Assembly (NCBI RefSeq): GCF_014637405.1
Contig: NZ_BMEY01000003.1
Coordinates: 58,240 to 122,239, forward strand
Source of the DNA: Ornithinibacillus halotolerans
GTDB lineage: Bacteria > Bacillota > Bacilli > Bacillales > Amphibacillaceae
Length of the DNA: 64,000 nt
Direction: 5' to 3'
In this document: positions 19,655 to 28,463 of the stretch, piece by piece
Position numbering within the stretch: the first letter of the stretch is position 1
How the letters are laid out: every line of letters begins with the position of its first letter
Notes under the pieces: generated by a model
Seen by the model: the letters and a program-made list of their open reading frames with translations, nothing else
Told to the model about the DNA's origin: nothing
Databases searched by the model: none
Translations under genes and position numbers: made by a program

Positions 19655-20983
19655 CTACTTACCAACAACTATTTCACCATGATCGTATACAACTTCACCG
19701 TTAACGATTGTTGTTTTTACATTCCCTTTGAAAGTCTTACCAACGTATGGAGAATGTTGATGACGGTATAATAAGTCTTCGGCTTTCAGTTCAAAACTCT
19801 CATCTAAATTCACTAATGTAATATCAGCATCAAAACCTTCAGCTAGTGAACCTTTTCCTTCAAGACCAAAACGTTTAGCAGGATTTACTGCAGTTACTTC
19901 CACGATTTTTTCTAATGGAAGGTTACGTTTATGGTATCCTTCTGTTAATAGCACGTTTAATGTAGATTGCGCTCCGGAAATACCGCCCCAACCTTCGAAA
20001 AAGTTATCTGTAACAGTCTTCATATCAGCTGGTGCTGGTGAATGGTCAGATGCAATCATGTCGATTTCACCATTTGCTAGTGCTACCCATAATTGTTCTA
20101 CTTCTTCACTATCTCTAAGTGGTGGCGCACATTTTGCAAGACCACCTTTTTCCTCTAAGTCTTTAACTGTAAGTGCTAAGTAATGGGCACATGTTTCAAC
20201 AGATGCGTCAACTCCACGTTTTTTAGCTTCATTGATTAAGTCTGTAACTTTACGGCTGCTTGCGTGAACAACATGTAATTTACATCCAGTTGCTTCTGCA
20301 TAAGAAATAACTCTTCTAACAGCTTCTATCTCAGAAATGATTGGACGAGATTCAACAAAGTCTCTTGCACTTGTTTTTCCTTGTGCGATTTTTTCAGTTG
20401 CAAGTTGATCACAAATAACCGTGCTTTCTGCATGTACTGCCAAGATAGAATTAAAAGAAGCAATTTCTTTCATACCTTTATATAATGTTTCATCATCAGC
20501 ATTATTAAAGTCTTCAATACCACTTGGTGACATGAATGCTTTAAAACCGATAACGCCATTTTCATCTAGTTCTTTTAATTTATCAATATTTTCTGGAACT
20601 AGTCCACCCCAGTAAAACGGATTTACAACAGATTTTTCATCAGCTAAATCACTTTTTGCTTGTAGATTTTCTTTATTAATTACAGGTGGTGTACTGTTTA
20701 GTGGCATATCAAAGAATGAAGTTGCCCCACCTTTTGCAAGACTTCTACTTCCGGTAGCAAGTCCTTCCCATTCCGAACGTCCAGGTTCGTTGAAATGAAC
20801 ATGTGTATCAATAACACCAGGAAAGACATGTAGTCCTTTGGCATCAATCTCTTTTACTGCTGTTTCTTCAATAGTTGCTGCAACTTTTTGGATTTTTCCA
20901 TCCTTTATAGCAATATCAGCTTGGGCAGTAGATTCAGCTGTAACAACTTGTCCATTCCGAATAATTAAATCAAATGTACTCAT
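19655..20983 (-). CDS. allB: allantoinase (copy 2)
   Basis: A 442-residue allantoinase paralogous to the one at 16175. It keeps FPGVIDTHVHFNEPGRSEWEG, the carboxylatable Lys in GVIGFKAFMS, the HAES and VVHASS histidines and IASDHSPAP. The start is the ATG in MSTFDLIIRNG, eight or so bases after GGAGGG; an upstream in-frame extension lacks a ribosome binding site. It is transcribed alone and divergently from the PucR gene. Having two allantoinases in one locus, on opposite strands, is unusual. Either this copy is the PucR-controlled one, or the two have diverged in substrate. Confidence 0.93.
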   Translation of the reverse strand: MSTFDLIIRNGQVVTAESTAQADIAIKDGKIQKVAATIEETAVKEIDAKGLHVFPGVIDTHVHFNEPGRSEWEGLATGSRSLAKGGATSFFDMPLNSTPPVINKENLQAKSDLADEKSVVNPFYWGGLVPENIDKLKELDENGVIGFKAFMSPSGIEDFNNADDETLYKGMKEIASFNSILAVHAESTVICDQLATEKIAQGKTSARDFVESRPIISEIEAVRRVISYAEATGCKLHVVHASSRKVTDLINEAKKRGVDASVETCAHYLALTVKDLEEKGGLAKCAPPLRDSEEVEQLWVALANGEIDMIASDHSPAPADMKTVTDNFFEGWGGISGAQSTLNVLLTEGYHKRNLPLEKIVEVTAVNPAKRFGLEGKGSLAEGFDADITLVNLDESFELKAEDLLYRHQHSPYVGKTFKGNVKTTIVNGEVVYDHGEIVVGK

Positions 20984-21090
20984 TATTTCCCTCCTATGTA
21001 TCCTTTTAATAGTGTATAAAAACACAATTGGAAAATATTTAAAAGGCACCAACATTATTGTAAAGCTCTAATATAGCCATGTCATTGTTC

Positions 21091-21103
21091 ATTTTAACTA
21101 AAA
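21091..21103. promoter_or_regulatory. shared motif ATTTTAACTAAAA, candidate PucR site
   Basis: The same 13 bases occur at 17617-17629 upstream of the NCS1 permease and here between the divergent allB and pucR genes. The core TTAACTAA resembles the reverse complement of the B. subtilis PucR box WWWCNTTGGTTAA. Regulatory role is inferred from recurrence. Confidence 0.35.
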
Positions 21104-21192
21104 AAAGTTGTTAGTTGTTAACAGGTTGAACAAACTTACATGTTCTTAGTATAGCTAAAAATTTGTACTTATACTTTAAGCAGAAAAATTGT

Positions 21193-21198
21193 TATAAT
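21193..21198 (+). promoter_or_regulatory. -10 element of pucR
   Basis: A perfect TATAAT lies about 30 bases upstream of the pucR start; no good -35 was seen at 17 bases, which suits an activated or weak promoter. Confidence 0.4.
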
Positions 21199-21224
21199 AA
21201 GTAGATGTGAATAATGTTCATTAA

Positions 21225-22904
21225 GTGGAGGTGGCAAAAGTAGAATATCGAGTTAAAGACTTATTGCGAAAACCAATTATGAAAGATGCCACTTATCTAG
21301 GAGACACTAGTGGCTTAAATAATATTATTTCTGGAGTAACTGTCCTTGAATCACCCGACATTGCCAAATGGTTAAAGGGCGGAGAGTTACTAATAACTAG
21401 TTTATTTCCAATTCGAGAACTTACTGATACACAAGTAAACGACTGGATTAGTCGTATTGCTGAAAAGAAAGTAAGTGCCTTAATTATAAAGATTCAAAAA
21501 GTATACTCGGAAATCCCTTCTAACATTTTAGAGGCGAGTAAACTGCATCATGTACCAATTATTCAAATTTCTAAAGATATTGCGTTTATCGATATTATGT
21601 ATCCAGTCATGGAAGAACTATTCAATGATAGGGTAAAGAAACTAGAATATTTTAAAGAAGTTCATGACCGTTTCACTGCTTTATCATTAGCTGATGAAGG
21701 AGAAGATGGAATAATAAACACATTGGAAGAGTTGATTGGTAACCCTGTTGCCTTATATGATCGAGATTTTCGTTGTATAACAACTACTAATAATGCAGTT
21801 TCTTTATTTTATGGAATGGAACGGATTAATAAAAAAGAAGGAATAAAAAATACGAAATACCCGTTCCATAGGCAACGTGTTATTTTTCCTGGATTACAGG
21901 AACAAAAATGTGAGCAAATTGTTGTAACGATTGAAACAATTAATCATATAAAAATGCATTTAATTATAAGTGAACTGAATAAAGAAGTTACAAGTTTTGA
22001 CTTTATTGCGATAGAAAATGCTGTAACAGCCTTATCTCTTGGACTGGTTAAAAAGTTTGCCATTGCAGAAGTGGAACAAAAATTTAAAGATGATCTCATT
22101 GATGATTTAATTTCTGGGAAAAAACAATCCCTTCACACATTACAAGATAGGGCGAATGTAATCAATTTTCATTTAGATATTGAATATGTTGCAGTACTCT
22201 TTCATTTAGAAGGAACCCACCCTGACAATGGGCAAGTGGAAGTCTTACACACACATCAACAGAGGCATTATAAATACCTCCGTGAATTGATAGAGTTTTA
22301 TCAAAGAGATGCAATTGTACGTGAGCGTAGTAATGTAATAATTGTCTTATGGAAAATTCAACAGCATGATACGAATGACCGTGAATGGCTAAAAAAGATA
22401 AAAACAACGGTGAACCACATTCAAGACAAATTTAATAAATATAATAATGATTTTGCTGTTCAAGTTGGTATTGGTAATGTAGTGAAAAATGCACTTGATC
22501 TAGCTAAGACATATCAAGAAGCACAGGATTCTTTGGAGTTGGGACAGCTTTATAATCAAGGAAACTTTGCGATAAGCTTTAATGAACTAGGTGTTTATCG
22601 TCTGTTATACCAAATTAAAGATGTTTCTGCATTAACTAATTTTATACCCCAATCCCTTCAAAAACTATTAAACTACGATTATTCTGTGAAAAAAGACTTA
22701 CTAGAAACATTAAAAGTGTTCTTACAAACAAGTCAAAATGCTGCTAAAACGGCTCAATTACTATTTGTTCACTATAAAACGGTCACATACCGAATTGAGA
22801 GAATTAAAGAAATTACAGGAATAGATTTTGAAGATCCTGAGGAAACACTTGCTGTTCAAGTTGGCTTTAAAATATTAGAAGTTATCGACAAAAGTGAAAA
22901 ATGA
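21225..22904 (+). CDS. pucR: PucR-family transcriptional regulator of purine catabolism
   Basis: A 559-residue regulator with the PucR layout: an N-terminal purine-catabolism regulatory domain (about 1-125, VKDLLRKPIMKDATYLG...), a central GGDEF-like region (about 290-420), and a C-terminal HTH_30 domain (QTSQNAAKTAQLLFVHYKTVTYRIERI). In B. subtilis PucR senses allantoin-type intermediates and activates purine-degradation genes. The start is uncertain: GTG 21225 follows an in-frame stop directly, and GTG 21231 is the only other option near the GGAGG. It is divergent from allB copy 2 and upstream of allC-E-D-D-F-G-H-K, its likely targets. Confidence 0.88.
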   Translation: MEVAKVEYRVKDLLRKPIMKDATYLGDTSGLNNIISGVTVLESPDIAKWLKGGELLITSLFPIRELTDTQVNDWISRIAEKKVSALIIKIQKVYSEIPSNILEASKLHHVPIIQISKDIAFIDIMYPVMEELFNDRVKKLEYFKEVHDRFTALSLADEGEDGIINTLEELIGNPVALYDRDFRCITTTNNAVSLFYGMERINKKEGIKNTKYPFHRQRVIFPGLQEQKCEQIVVTIETINHIKMHLIISELNKEVTSFDFIAIENAVTALSLGLVKKFAIAEVEQKFKDDLIDDLISGKKQSLHTLQDRANVINFHLDIEYVAVLFHLEGTHPDNGQVEVLHTHQQRHYKYLRELIEFYQRDAIVRERSNVIIVLWKIQQHDTNDREWLKKIKTTVNHIQDKFNKYNNDFAVQVGIGNVVKNALDLAKTYQEAQDSLELGQLYNQGNFAISFNELGVYRLLYQIKDVSALTNFIPQSLQKLLNYDYSVKKDLLETLKVFLQTSQNAAKTAQLLFVHYKTVTYRIERIKEITGIDFEDPEETLAVQVGFKILEVIDKSEK

Positions 22905-22914
22905 TAATACATGG

Positions 22915-22948
22915 AAACTCCCAAACCATATTACAGTTTGGGAGTTTT
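22915..22948 (+). terminator. intrinsic terminator of pucR
   Basis: A perfect 12-bp stem AAACTCCCAAAC / GTTTGGGAGTTT with a 9-base loop is followed by T-rich sequence. Confidence 0.9.
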
Positions 22949-23313
22949 CTAATTATAAAAAATATACACTGGTTATATATTTTGTTAAAAAGGGATAATA
23001 ATCATATGCATATAGGGAGAACACCAATTTTTTAGTAAACAAAAGTTTCCATTTTATACAAGTGTTTATTCAGATGGGATAAAAGTTACAATTTAATTTG
23101 TTTAAAGGTTATAAAGAAATTCTACTGTACAACCTTTATAATAATCTCATTAATTATAGTTGCTTATCTTTTTATGAGCATGTACTGTTTGCTCATAATT
23201 GAACTTTTAGAATCAGGAAGTGAAGTTCTTATATTGTTAAGTATTCGATAACTCCTACTAATATACTTCAAAAGACTAGACAACTTAAATAGCAATTTCT
23301 AGGAGGAATTTTT
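22949..23313. other. AT-rich intergenic stretch
   Basis: No gene was recognised. It holds small inverted repeats (AAAATATA/TATATTTT near 22960-22985, TGAGCA/TGCTCA near 23175) and presumably the promoter region of the inactive permease gene that follows. Confidence 0.4.
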
Positions 23314-23844
23314 GTGGAACAAATTAATAGGGAAGAGTTATTAAAAGCTGGTTATAGTGAGGATGTTCTACCAACACAGCCTGCTGATAAAACTTGGAAC
23401 ATCGCCAATTTTTTCTCGGTTTGGATGGGATCAGTACATAATATCCCCAATTACCTTGCAATCGGAGGATTATTTGCATTAGGAATGTCTGTAGGACAGG
23501 TGTTTAGTTCTATCATGATTGCAGCGATTCTTATATCTATCGTTATGGTACTGAACGGTCATGCCGGTGCTAAATATGGTATACCTCGAAAAAAGAGATT
23601 AACCTAAACCAGTTATATTCTAAAGACGGGAATTATAAAGGATTTAATGTTAGTGCAATCATTACACTTGTTATTTCGGGTACATTAAGTTTAATTGGTA
23701 ATTTCATACCGGTATTAGAACCGCTATATACACTTTCTTGGTTTGTTGGGATTATATCTGCTTTCATTCTGTATACACTGTTAGCACTTAGGAAAAGAGC
23801 ATTATCAGTATCAAATTATAAAGTTAGCATAGAAGAAAAATAAG
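23314..23844 (+). pseudogene. internally deleted NCS1-family permease
   Basis: The first ~90 codons encode an intact NCS1 N-terminus (FFSVWMGSVHNIPNYLAIGGLFALGMS, ending at the helix-2 GAKYGIP motif), after GGAGGAATTTT and a GTG start. The frame then runs into RKKRLT and stops at 23607. A different frame continues from about 23592 to 23844 and encodes a permease C-terminus (INLNQLYSKDGNYKGFN, then two membrane segments, ending SIEEK). So most of the middle, some 250 residues, is missing and the join is frameshifted. It was probably a second allantoin or hydantoin transporter, belonging to the same regulon. Confidence 0.85.
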
Positions 23845-23885
23845 AAATGAAAATGAAAGTTTAGTTCATATCTCTTCAACATTGA

Positions 23886-23937
23886 AACTCCACGTAGTAT
23901 TCAATTTATTATTAGGGTCTATGTGGGGTTATTTTAT
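23886..23937 (+). terminator. terminator-like hairpin after the permease remnant
   Basis: AACTCCACGTAG pairs along 12 positions (two wobbles) with CTATGTGGGGTT (23919-23930), then a T-rich run. The remaining bases to 24239 contain no recognised gene. Confidence 0.6.
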
Positions 23938-24239
23938 TGTCTTCAGAAATCTGATGACAGAAGAGAACATCCATAACAATATTCGGATTATTCCCTCTTT
24001 ACTGTTTTCAGCTAAAAAAATGTCACATAATCTCAATGTTAGTTAATTTTTTTATCTTTATTTGATAAAATAATGAGTTATTTTTATCAAGAGTTTATAT
24101 AGTAGTTCGCTCTTCGAAGGATTACAATTAGAACTGTATGAAATACAAACTTATTCTATTTTAATCGAATGGTTTTATTTAAATAGTACACCTTATTCAT
24201 TAAGGACATATGTACTCTGTATTGAAGGGAAGGATTTTA

Positions 24240-25472
24240 GTGGCTGATTTAGAAAAAGATATCGTCGGTATGCTGGAAACCCTAGGTTCACATGGAAAAG
24301 ACCCAGCTGGCGGAATTTCACGATTTCTATATTCCAAAGAATGGTTAGCAGCACAGAAATACTTAGAGCAAGAAATGAAAGAATTGGGCTTAGATGTTCA
24401 TTTTGATGAAATAGGAAACCTGTACGGTCAGTTAAAAGGTTCAAAATATCCGAATGAAACAATACTTTCAGGTTCACACGTTGATACGGTTGGAAATGCA
24501 GGTTATTACGATGGACAATTAGGAATTGTTGCTGCATTTCTTGCTATTAAATACTTAAAAGAAAAATACGGGCAACCTCTACGTAATATAGAAGTTATCT
24601 CTATGGCTGAAGAAGAAGGCAGTCGATTCCCATATGCATTCTGGGGATCCAAAAATGTTGTTGGAACAGCTAAAAGAGAAGATGTAGAAAATATAAAAGA
24701 CGCAGACGGAGTCTCGTTTGTTGATGCTATGAGAGAATGTGGCTTTGATTTCCGTGAAGAAAATAAAGGTATACGGGAAGATATTAAAGCATTTGTAGAG
24801 ATGCATAATGAACAAGGCGGCGTACTAGAAGCTGAGAAGAAATCAGTTGGAGTTGTAACAAGCATTGTTGGTCAACGTCGATTCAATGTCGAAATCGGTG
24901 GTCAAGCAAATCATGCAGGTACGACACCAATGGGTTACCGTAAAGATGCAGTATTTGCTGCAAGTCAAATGATTTATGAAATCATAACGGAAGCCAAAAA
25001 ATATGGTGATCCACTAGTAACTACAGTTGGACAAATTGAAGTAACCCCTAATGTTGTCAACGTAGTTCCAGGAAAAGCACTATTCACAATGGATATTCGT
25101 CATACAGAAAAATCTGCTCTAGTTGATTTTACTGATGTTGTTACAGAAAAAATCAACACAATAGCAAAAGAACACGGTGTTGACGTATCCATCGATATGT
25201 GGATGGATGAAGACCCAGTACCAATGGATGAGAAGATTGTGAAGTTAATTGAAGAAAGCTGTGACAAGAATGGCTTGAACTATAAAGTAATGCATAGTGG
25301 CGCAGGACATGATTCGCAAGTATTAGCACCACATGTTCCGACAGCGATGCTGTTTGTTCCAAGTCGTGACGGTATTAGTCATAATCCAGCTGAATATACA
25401 GAACCTCATGATTTGGCTGAAGGTGTTAAAGCACTTATGGGTGCATTATATGAATTAGCTTATAAAGAATAA
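24240..25472 (+). CDS. allC: allantoate amidohydrolase
   Basis: A 410-residue M20-family metallo-amidohydrolase that converts allantoate to ureidoglycine, CO2 and ammonia. Near the N-terminus SHGKDPAGGISRFLYS is the allantoate/carbamoylase signature. Metal ligands are in SGSHVDTVGNAGYYDG and MAEEEGSRFP, with further family blocks EMHNEQGG, GQANHAGTTPMGYRKDA and SGAGHDSQVLAP. GTG 24240 with GGGAAGGA six bases upstream is preferred over the in-frame ATG 24210, whose context is poorer. It is the first gene of the presumed allC-allE-allD-allD-allF unit and acts in the cytosol. Hydantoinase-associated carbamoylases are close relatives, but the neighbours settle the call. Confidence 0.93.
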   Translation: MADLEKDIVGMLETLGSHGKDPAGGISRFLYSKEWLAAQKYLEQEMKELGLDVHFDEIGNLYGQLKGSKYPNETILSGSHVDTVGNAGYYDGQLGIVAAFLAIKYLKEKYGQPLRNIEVISMAEEEGSRFPYAFWGSKNVVGTAKREDVENIKDADGVSFVDAMRECGFDFREENKGIREDIKAFVEMHNEQGGVLEAEKKSVGVVTSIVGQRRFNVEIGGQANHAGTTPMGYRKDAVFAASQMIYEIITEAKKYGDPLVTTVGQIEVTPNVVNVVPGKALFTMDIRHTEKSALVDFTDVVTEKINTIAKEHGVDVSIDMWMDEDPVPMDEKIVKLIEESCDKNGLNYKVMHSGAGHDSQVLAPHVPTAMLFVPSRDGISHNPAEYTEPHDLAEGVKALMGALYELAYKE

Positions 25473-25499
25473 TTATATATAGAATAAGGAGAGATAAAT

Positions 25500-26273
25500 A
25501 TGGGTTATCCAAAAGATTTATTACAATCACGTTCTATTATTAAACATGGTTTATATGCATTAATTGCTCCAGAAGGACTTGTGAATAACAGTGTTCCTGG
25601 ATTTGAAAACTGCTATGTTTCTATCCTAGGTTCTCCTCGTTTAGGAGCTAGTTTTGTCGATTACATTATTACTATGTATGAAGGCGGAAAAAACCTACGC
25701 GGATTTGGTGGAGATGCTGACGTAGAAACTTTCCTTTATGTTGTAGAAGGAAATGTAAAAGTTACTGCACAAGATAAAGAACATAATCTAACTCAAGGTG
25801 GTTACATTTATTGCCCACCAGGTACAAAAATGACAATGGAAAACGTAGAAAAAGGTGAATCTAAAATTTTCCTTTATAAACAAACGTATAAACCATTAGA
25901 AGGTACACCAGAACCTTGGTTAGTTACTGGAAATTCAAATGATATTGAAGAAGTAGAATACGATGGCAATAAAGAAATGCGTATTAAAGACTTATTACCA
26001 GCTGACTTTTCATTTGATATGAACTTCCATATCCTAACATTTGATCCAGGTGCATGCCATCCATTTATTGAAACACATGTTCAAGAGCATGGTGCATATT
26101 TACTATCAGGTGAAGGATTGTACAACTTAGATAATGAATGGATTCCTGTTAAAAAAGATGACTATATCTTCATGGGACCTTATGTACAACAAGCTTGTTA
26201 TGCAGTAGGAAGAGAAAAACTTTCTTATGTGTACTCTAAAGACTGTAACCGTGATGCAGATCTTAAAAAATAA
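25500..26273 (+). CDS. allE: (S)-ureidoglycine aminohydrolase
   Basis: A 257-residue bicupin that releases ammonia from (S)-ureidoglycine to give (S)-ureidoglycolate, using Mn(II). The first cupin covers about residues 40-125; the second, from about 165, carries the metal-binding run HPFIETHVQEHGAYLLSGEG. SRLGASFVDY-like early residues (here SPRLGASFVDYI) and GFGGDADVETFLYVVEG match AllE/YlbA. The start is ATG 25500 after AAGGAGAG. It lies between allantoate amidohydrolase and ureidoglycolate dehydrogenase, exactly in pathway order. Confidence 0.95.
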   Translation: MGYPKDLLQSRSIIKHGLYALIAPEGLVNNSVPGFENCYVSILGSPRLGASFVDYIITMYEGGKNLRGFGGDADVETFLYVVEGNVKVTAQDKEHNLTQGGYIYCPPGTKMTMENVEKGESKIFLYKQTYKPLEGTPEPWLVTGNSNDIEEVEYDGNKEMRIKDLLPADFSFDMNFHILTFDPGACHPFIETHVQEHGAYLLSGEGLYNLDNEWIPVKKDDYIFMGPYVQQACYAVGREKLSYVYSKDCNRDADLKK

Positions 26274-26309
26274 GGCACTAAATTTAATTGAAATAGACGG
26301 GGTGTCAAA

Positions 26310-27359
26310 ATGAGAATTGCAAAAGAAGAATTAAAAGAATTAATGAAAGCAAAAGTTCATAAAGCAGGCCTATCCGAAGAACATGCAGAAGTTGTTGCTG
26401 ACGTATTAGTTCATGCGGATCTAAGAGGGGTTCACTCTCATGGTGCAATGCGTGTTGAATATTATGCTGAACGTATTGCAAAAGGCGGAATCAATACCAA
26501 TCCAAATATTTCTTTCGAGAAAACTGGCCCATCAACTGCTATTTTTGATGGTGATAATGGTGTTGGACATTACATGGCTAAAAAAGCGATGGAAGAAGCA
26601 ATTGAGATGGCCAAGGAAAACGGAGTTGCTGTTGTTGGCGTAAGAAATATGAGTCATAGTGGTGCACTTTCTTACTTCGTAGATATGGCAGCAGACGCTA
26701 AAATGATTGGTATTTCTATGTGTCAATCCGATCCAATGGTAGTACCATTCGGTGGTTCAGAGCCTTATTATGGAACAAACCCAATTGCATTCAGTGCACC
26801 AAGTAGTACTGGTGAGAAAATCATTGTAGATATGGCTACAACAGTTCAAGCATGGGGTAAAATCCTACATGCACGTTCGAAGAATGAATCTATTCCAGAT
26901 ACATGGGCAGTTGATGAGAATGGTGCTCCAACAACAGATCCATACAAAGTAAAAGCATTACTACCAATTGCAGGTCCTAAAGGATATGGCTTAATGATGA
27001 TGGTAGATATTCTTTCTGGAATTCTACTTGGCCTACCATACGGAAATAAAGTTTCATCTATGTATGAAGATCTAACAGAATACCGTAGACTTGGTCAATT
27101 ACATGTTGTTATTAATCCAGCATTCTTTACTAACTTGGATAGTTTCTTAGAAAAAATTACAGCAACAATGAAAGAATTAAATGAAATTAAGCCTGCTCCA
27201 GGATTTGACCAAGTATTATATCCAGGTCAACCAAATGATATTCAACAAGAAAAATACGAACGTGAAGGTATTGAAATTGTTGATGAAATTTTAGAATATC
27301 TTAAGTCCGACGTGGTTCATAATAATCAATATGACCATAAAGATCCATTTGCTAAATAA
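26310..27359 (+). CDS. allD: ureidoglycolate dehydrogenase (copy 1)
   Basis: A 349-residue NAD(P)-dependent dehydrogenase of the malate/L-lactate (type 2, LDH_2) family, which oxidises (S)-ureidoglycolate to oxalurate. Family blocks present are HADLRGVHSHGAMRVEYYAERI near the N-terminus, MSHSGALSYFV, YYGTNPIAFSAP, and LLPIAGPKGYGLMMMVDILSGILLG. The start is ATG 26310 after GGGGTG. A second gene of the same length follows 27 bases after its stop, clearly a tandem duplicate. Malate or lactate dehydrogenase activity is the alternative, but the all-gene context strongly favours AllD. Confidence 0.92.
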   Translation: MRIAKEELKELMKAKVHKAGLSEEHAEVVADVLVHADLRGVHSHGAMRVEYYAERIAKGGINTNPNISFEKTGPSTAIFDGDNGVGHYMAKKAMEEAIEMAKENGVAVVGVRNMSHSGALSYFVDMAADAKMIGISMCQSDPMVVPFGGSEPYYGTNPIAFSAPSSTGEKIIVDMATTVQAWGKILHARSKNESIPDTWAVDENGAPTTDPYKVKALLPIAGPKGYGLMMMVDILSGILLGLPYGNKVSSMYEDLTEYRRLGQLHVVINPAFFTNLDSFLEKITATMKELNEIKPAPGFDQVLYPGQPNDIQQEKYEREGIEIVDEILEYLKSDVVHNNQYDHKDPFAK

Positions 27360-27386
27360 TTTTTCATGACACAAGGAGATAATGCC

Positions 27387-28436
27387 ATGAAGGTAGAAAA
27401 GCAAGAACTCCATGAATTAATTCAGAAGAAATTACATCGTGCAGGACTGACTGAAGAACATGCTGATGTAGTAGCTGATGTACTAGTTCATGCAGATATC
27501 CGTGGTTATCATTCGCATGGTGCAATGCGAGTAGAGTATTATGCAGAACGAATTGCCAAAGGTGGATTGAACACTAATCCTAACTTCACCTTTGAAAAGA
27601 CAGGTCCGACAACAGCAGTCTTCGATGGGGATAATGCCGTTGGTCATGTCGTTGCAAAAGAATCCATGAAAGAAGCCATAAAAATGGCTAAAGAAAATGG
27701 TATAGCAGTTGTTGGCGCAAAGAGAATGGGACATAGTGGAGCTCTTTCTTACTTTGTTCAACAAGCAGCAGAAGAAGACCTAATTGGTATTTCTGTCTGT
27801 CAATCCGACCCAATGGTAGTTCCATTTGGAGGGGCAGAACCTTACTATGGTACAAACCCAATCGCTTTTGCTGCTCGTGGAAGTAATGGTGAGGTTGTTA
27901 CCTTTGATATGGCAACAACTGTTCAAGCTTGGGGGAAAATTCTAGATAAACGATCTAGAAATGAAGAAATCCCAGATACTTGGGCAGTAGATAAAGAAGG
28001 TAATCCAACAACAGATCCGTTTAAAGTAAATGCATTACTACCGATTGCTGGCCCGAAAGGCTATGGGCTAATGATGATGGTTGATATTTTATCTGGTGTT
28101 CTATTAGGACTTCCACATGGAAAACATGTTTCTTCTATGTATGAAGATTTAACAGAGTACCGTAACTTAGGACAATTACACATCGTAATCAATCCTGAAT
28201 ATTTTGTGGGACTTAAGCTATTTAAAGAATCCTTAACGGACTCGATGCATGACTTAAATAAAATCAAACCTGCACCTGGATTTAAGGAAGTGTCTTATCC
28301 AGGACAACGTAGTGCAGATAGAGAAAAGCAGAATGAAGAAAATGGTATTGAGATTGTCGATGAAATCTTAGAATACCTCAAATCTGATGTCGTTCATAAC
28401 AACAGATATGACCACAAAGATCCATTTGCTAAATAA
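27387..28436 (+). CDS. allD: ureidoglycolate dehydrogenase (copy 2)
   Basis: A 349-residue tandem paralogue of the preceding protein, with long identical stretches (for example the C-terminal DEILEYLKSDVVHNN segment and the GPKGYGLMMMVDILSG block). ATG 27387 is chosen because AAGGAGAT lies 8 bases upstream and the length then equals copy 1. Both copies keep the catalytic-region His in the SHGAMR and GHSGAL motifs, so neither looks degenerate. The pair may provide dosage, heteromers, or activity on different 2-hydroxy acids. Confidence 0.9.
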   Translation: MKVEKQELHELIQKKLHRAGLTEEHADVVADVLVHADIRGYHSHGAMRVEYYAERIAKGGLNTNPNFTFEKTGPTTAVFDGDNAVGHVVAKESMKEAIKMAKENGIAVVGAKRMGHSGALSYFVQQAAEEDLIGISVCQSDPMVVPFGGAEPYYGTNPIAFAARGSNGEVVTFDMATTVQAWGKILDKRSRNEEIPDTWAVDKEGNPTTDPFKVNALLPIAGPKGYGLMMMVDILSGVLLGLPHGKHVSSMYEDLTEYRNLGQLHIVINPEYFVGLKLFKESLTDSMHDLNKIKPAPGFKEVSYPGQRSADREKQNEENGIEIVDEILEYLKSDVVHNNRYDHKDPFAK

Positions 28437-28463
28437 TTTAACACATACTAGGAGGAACCAAAT

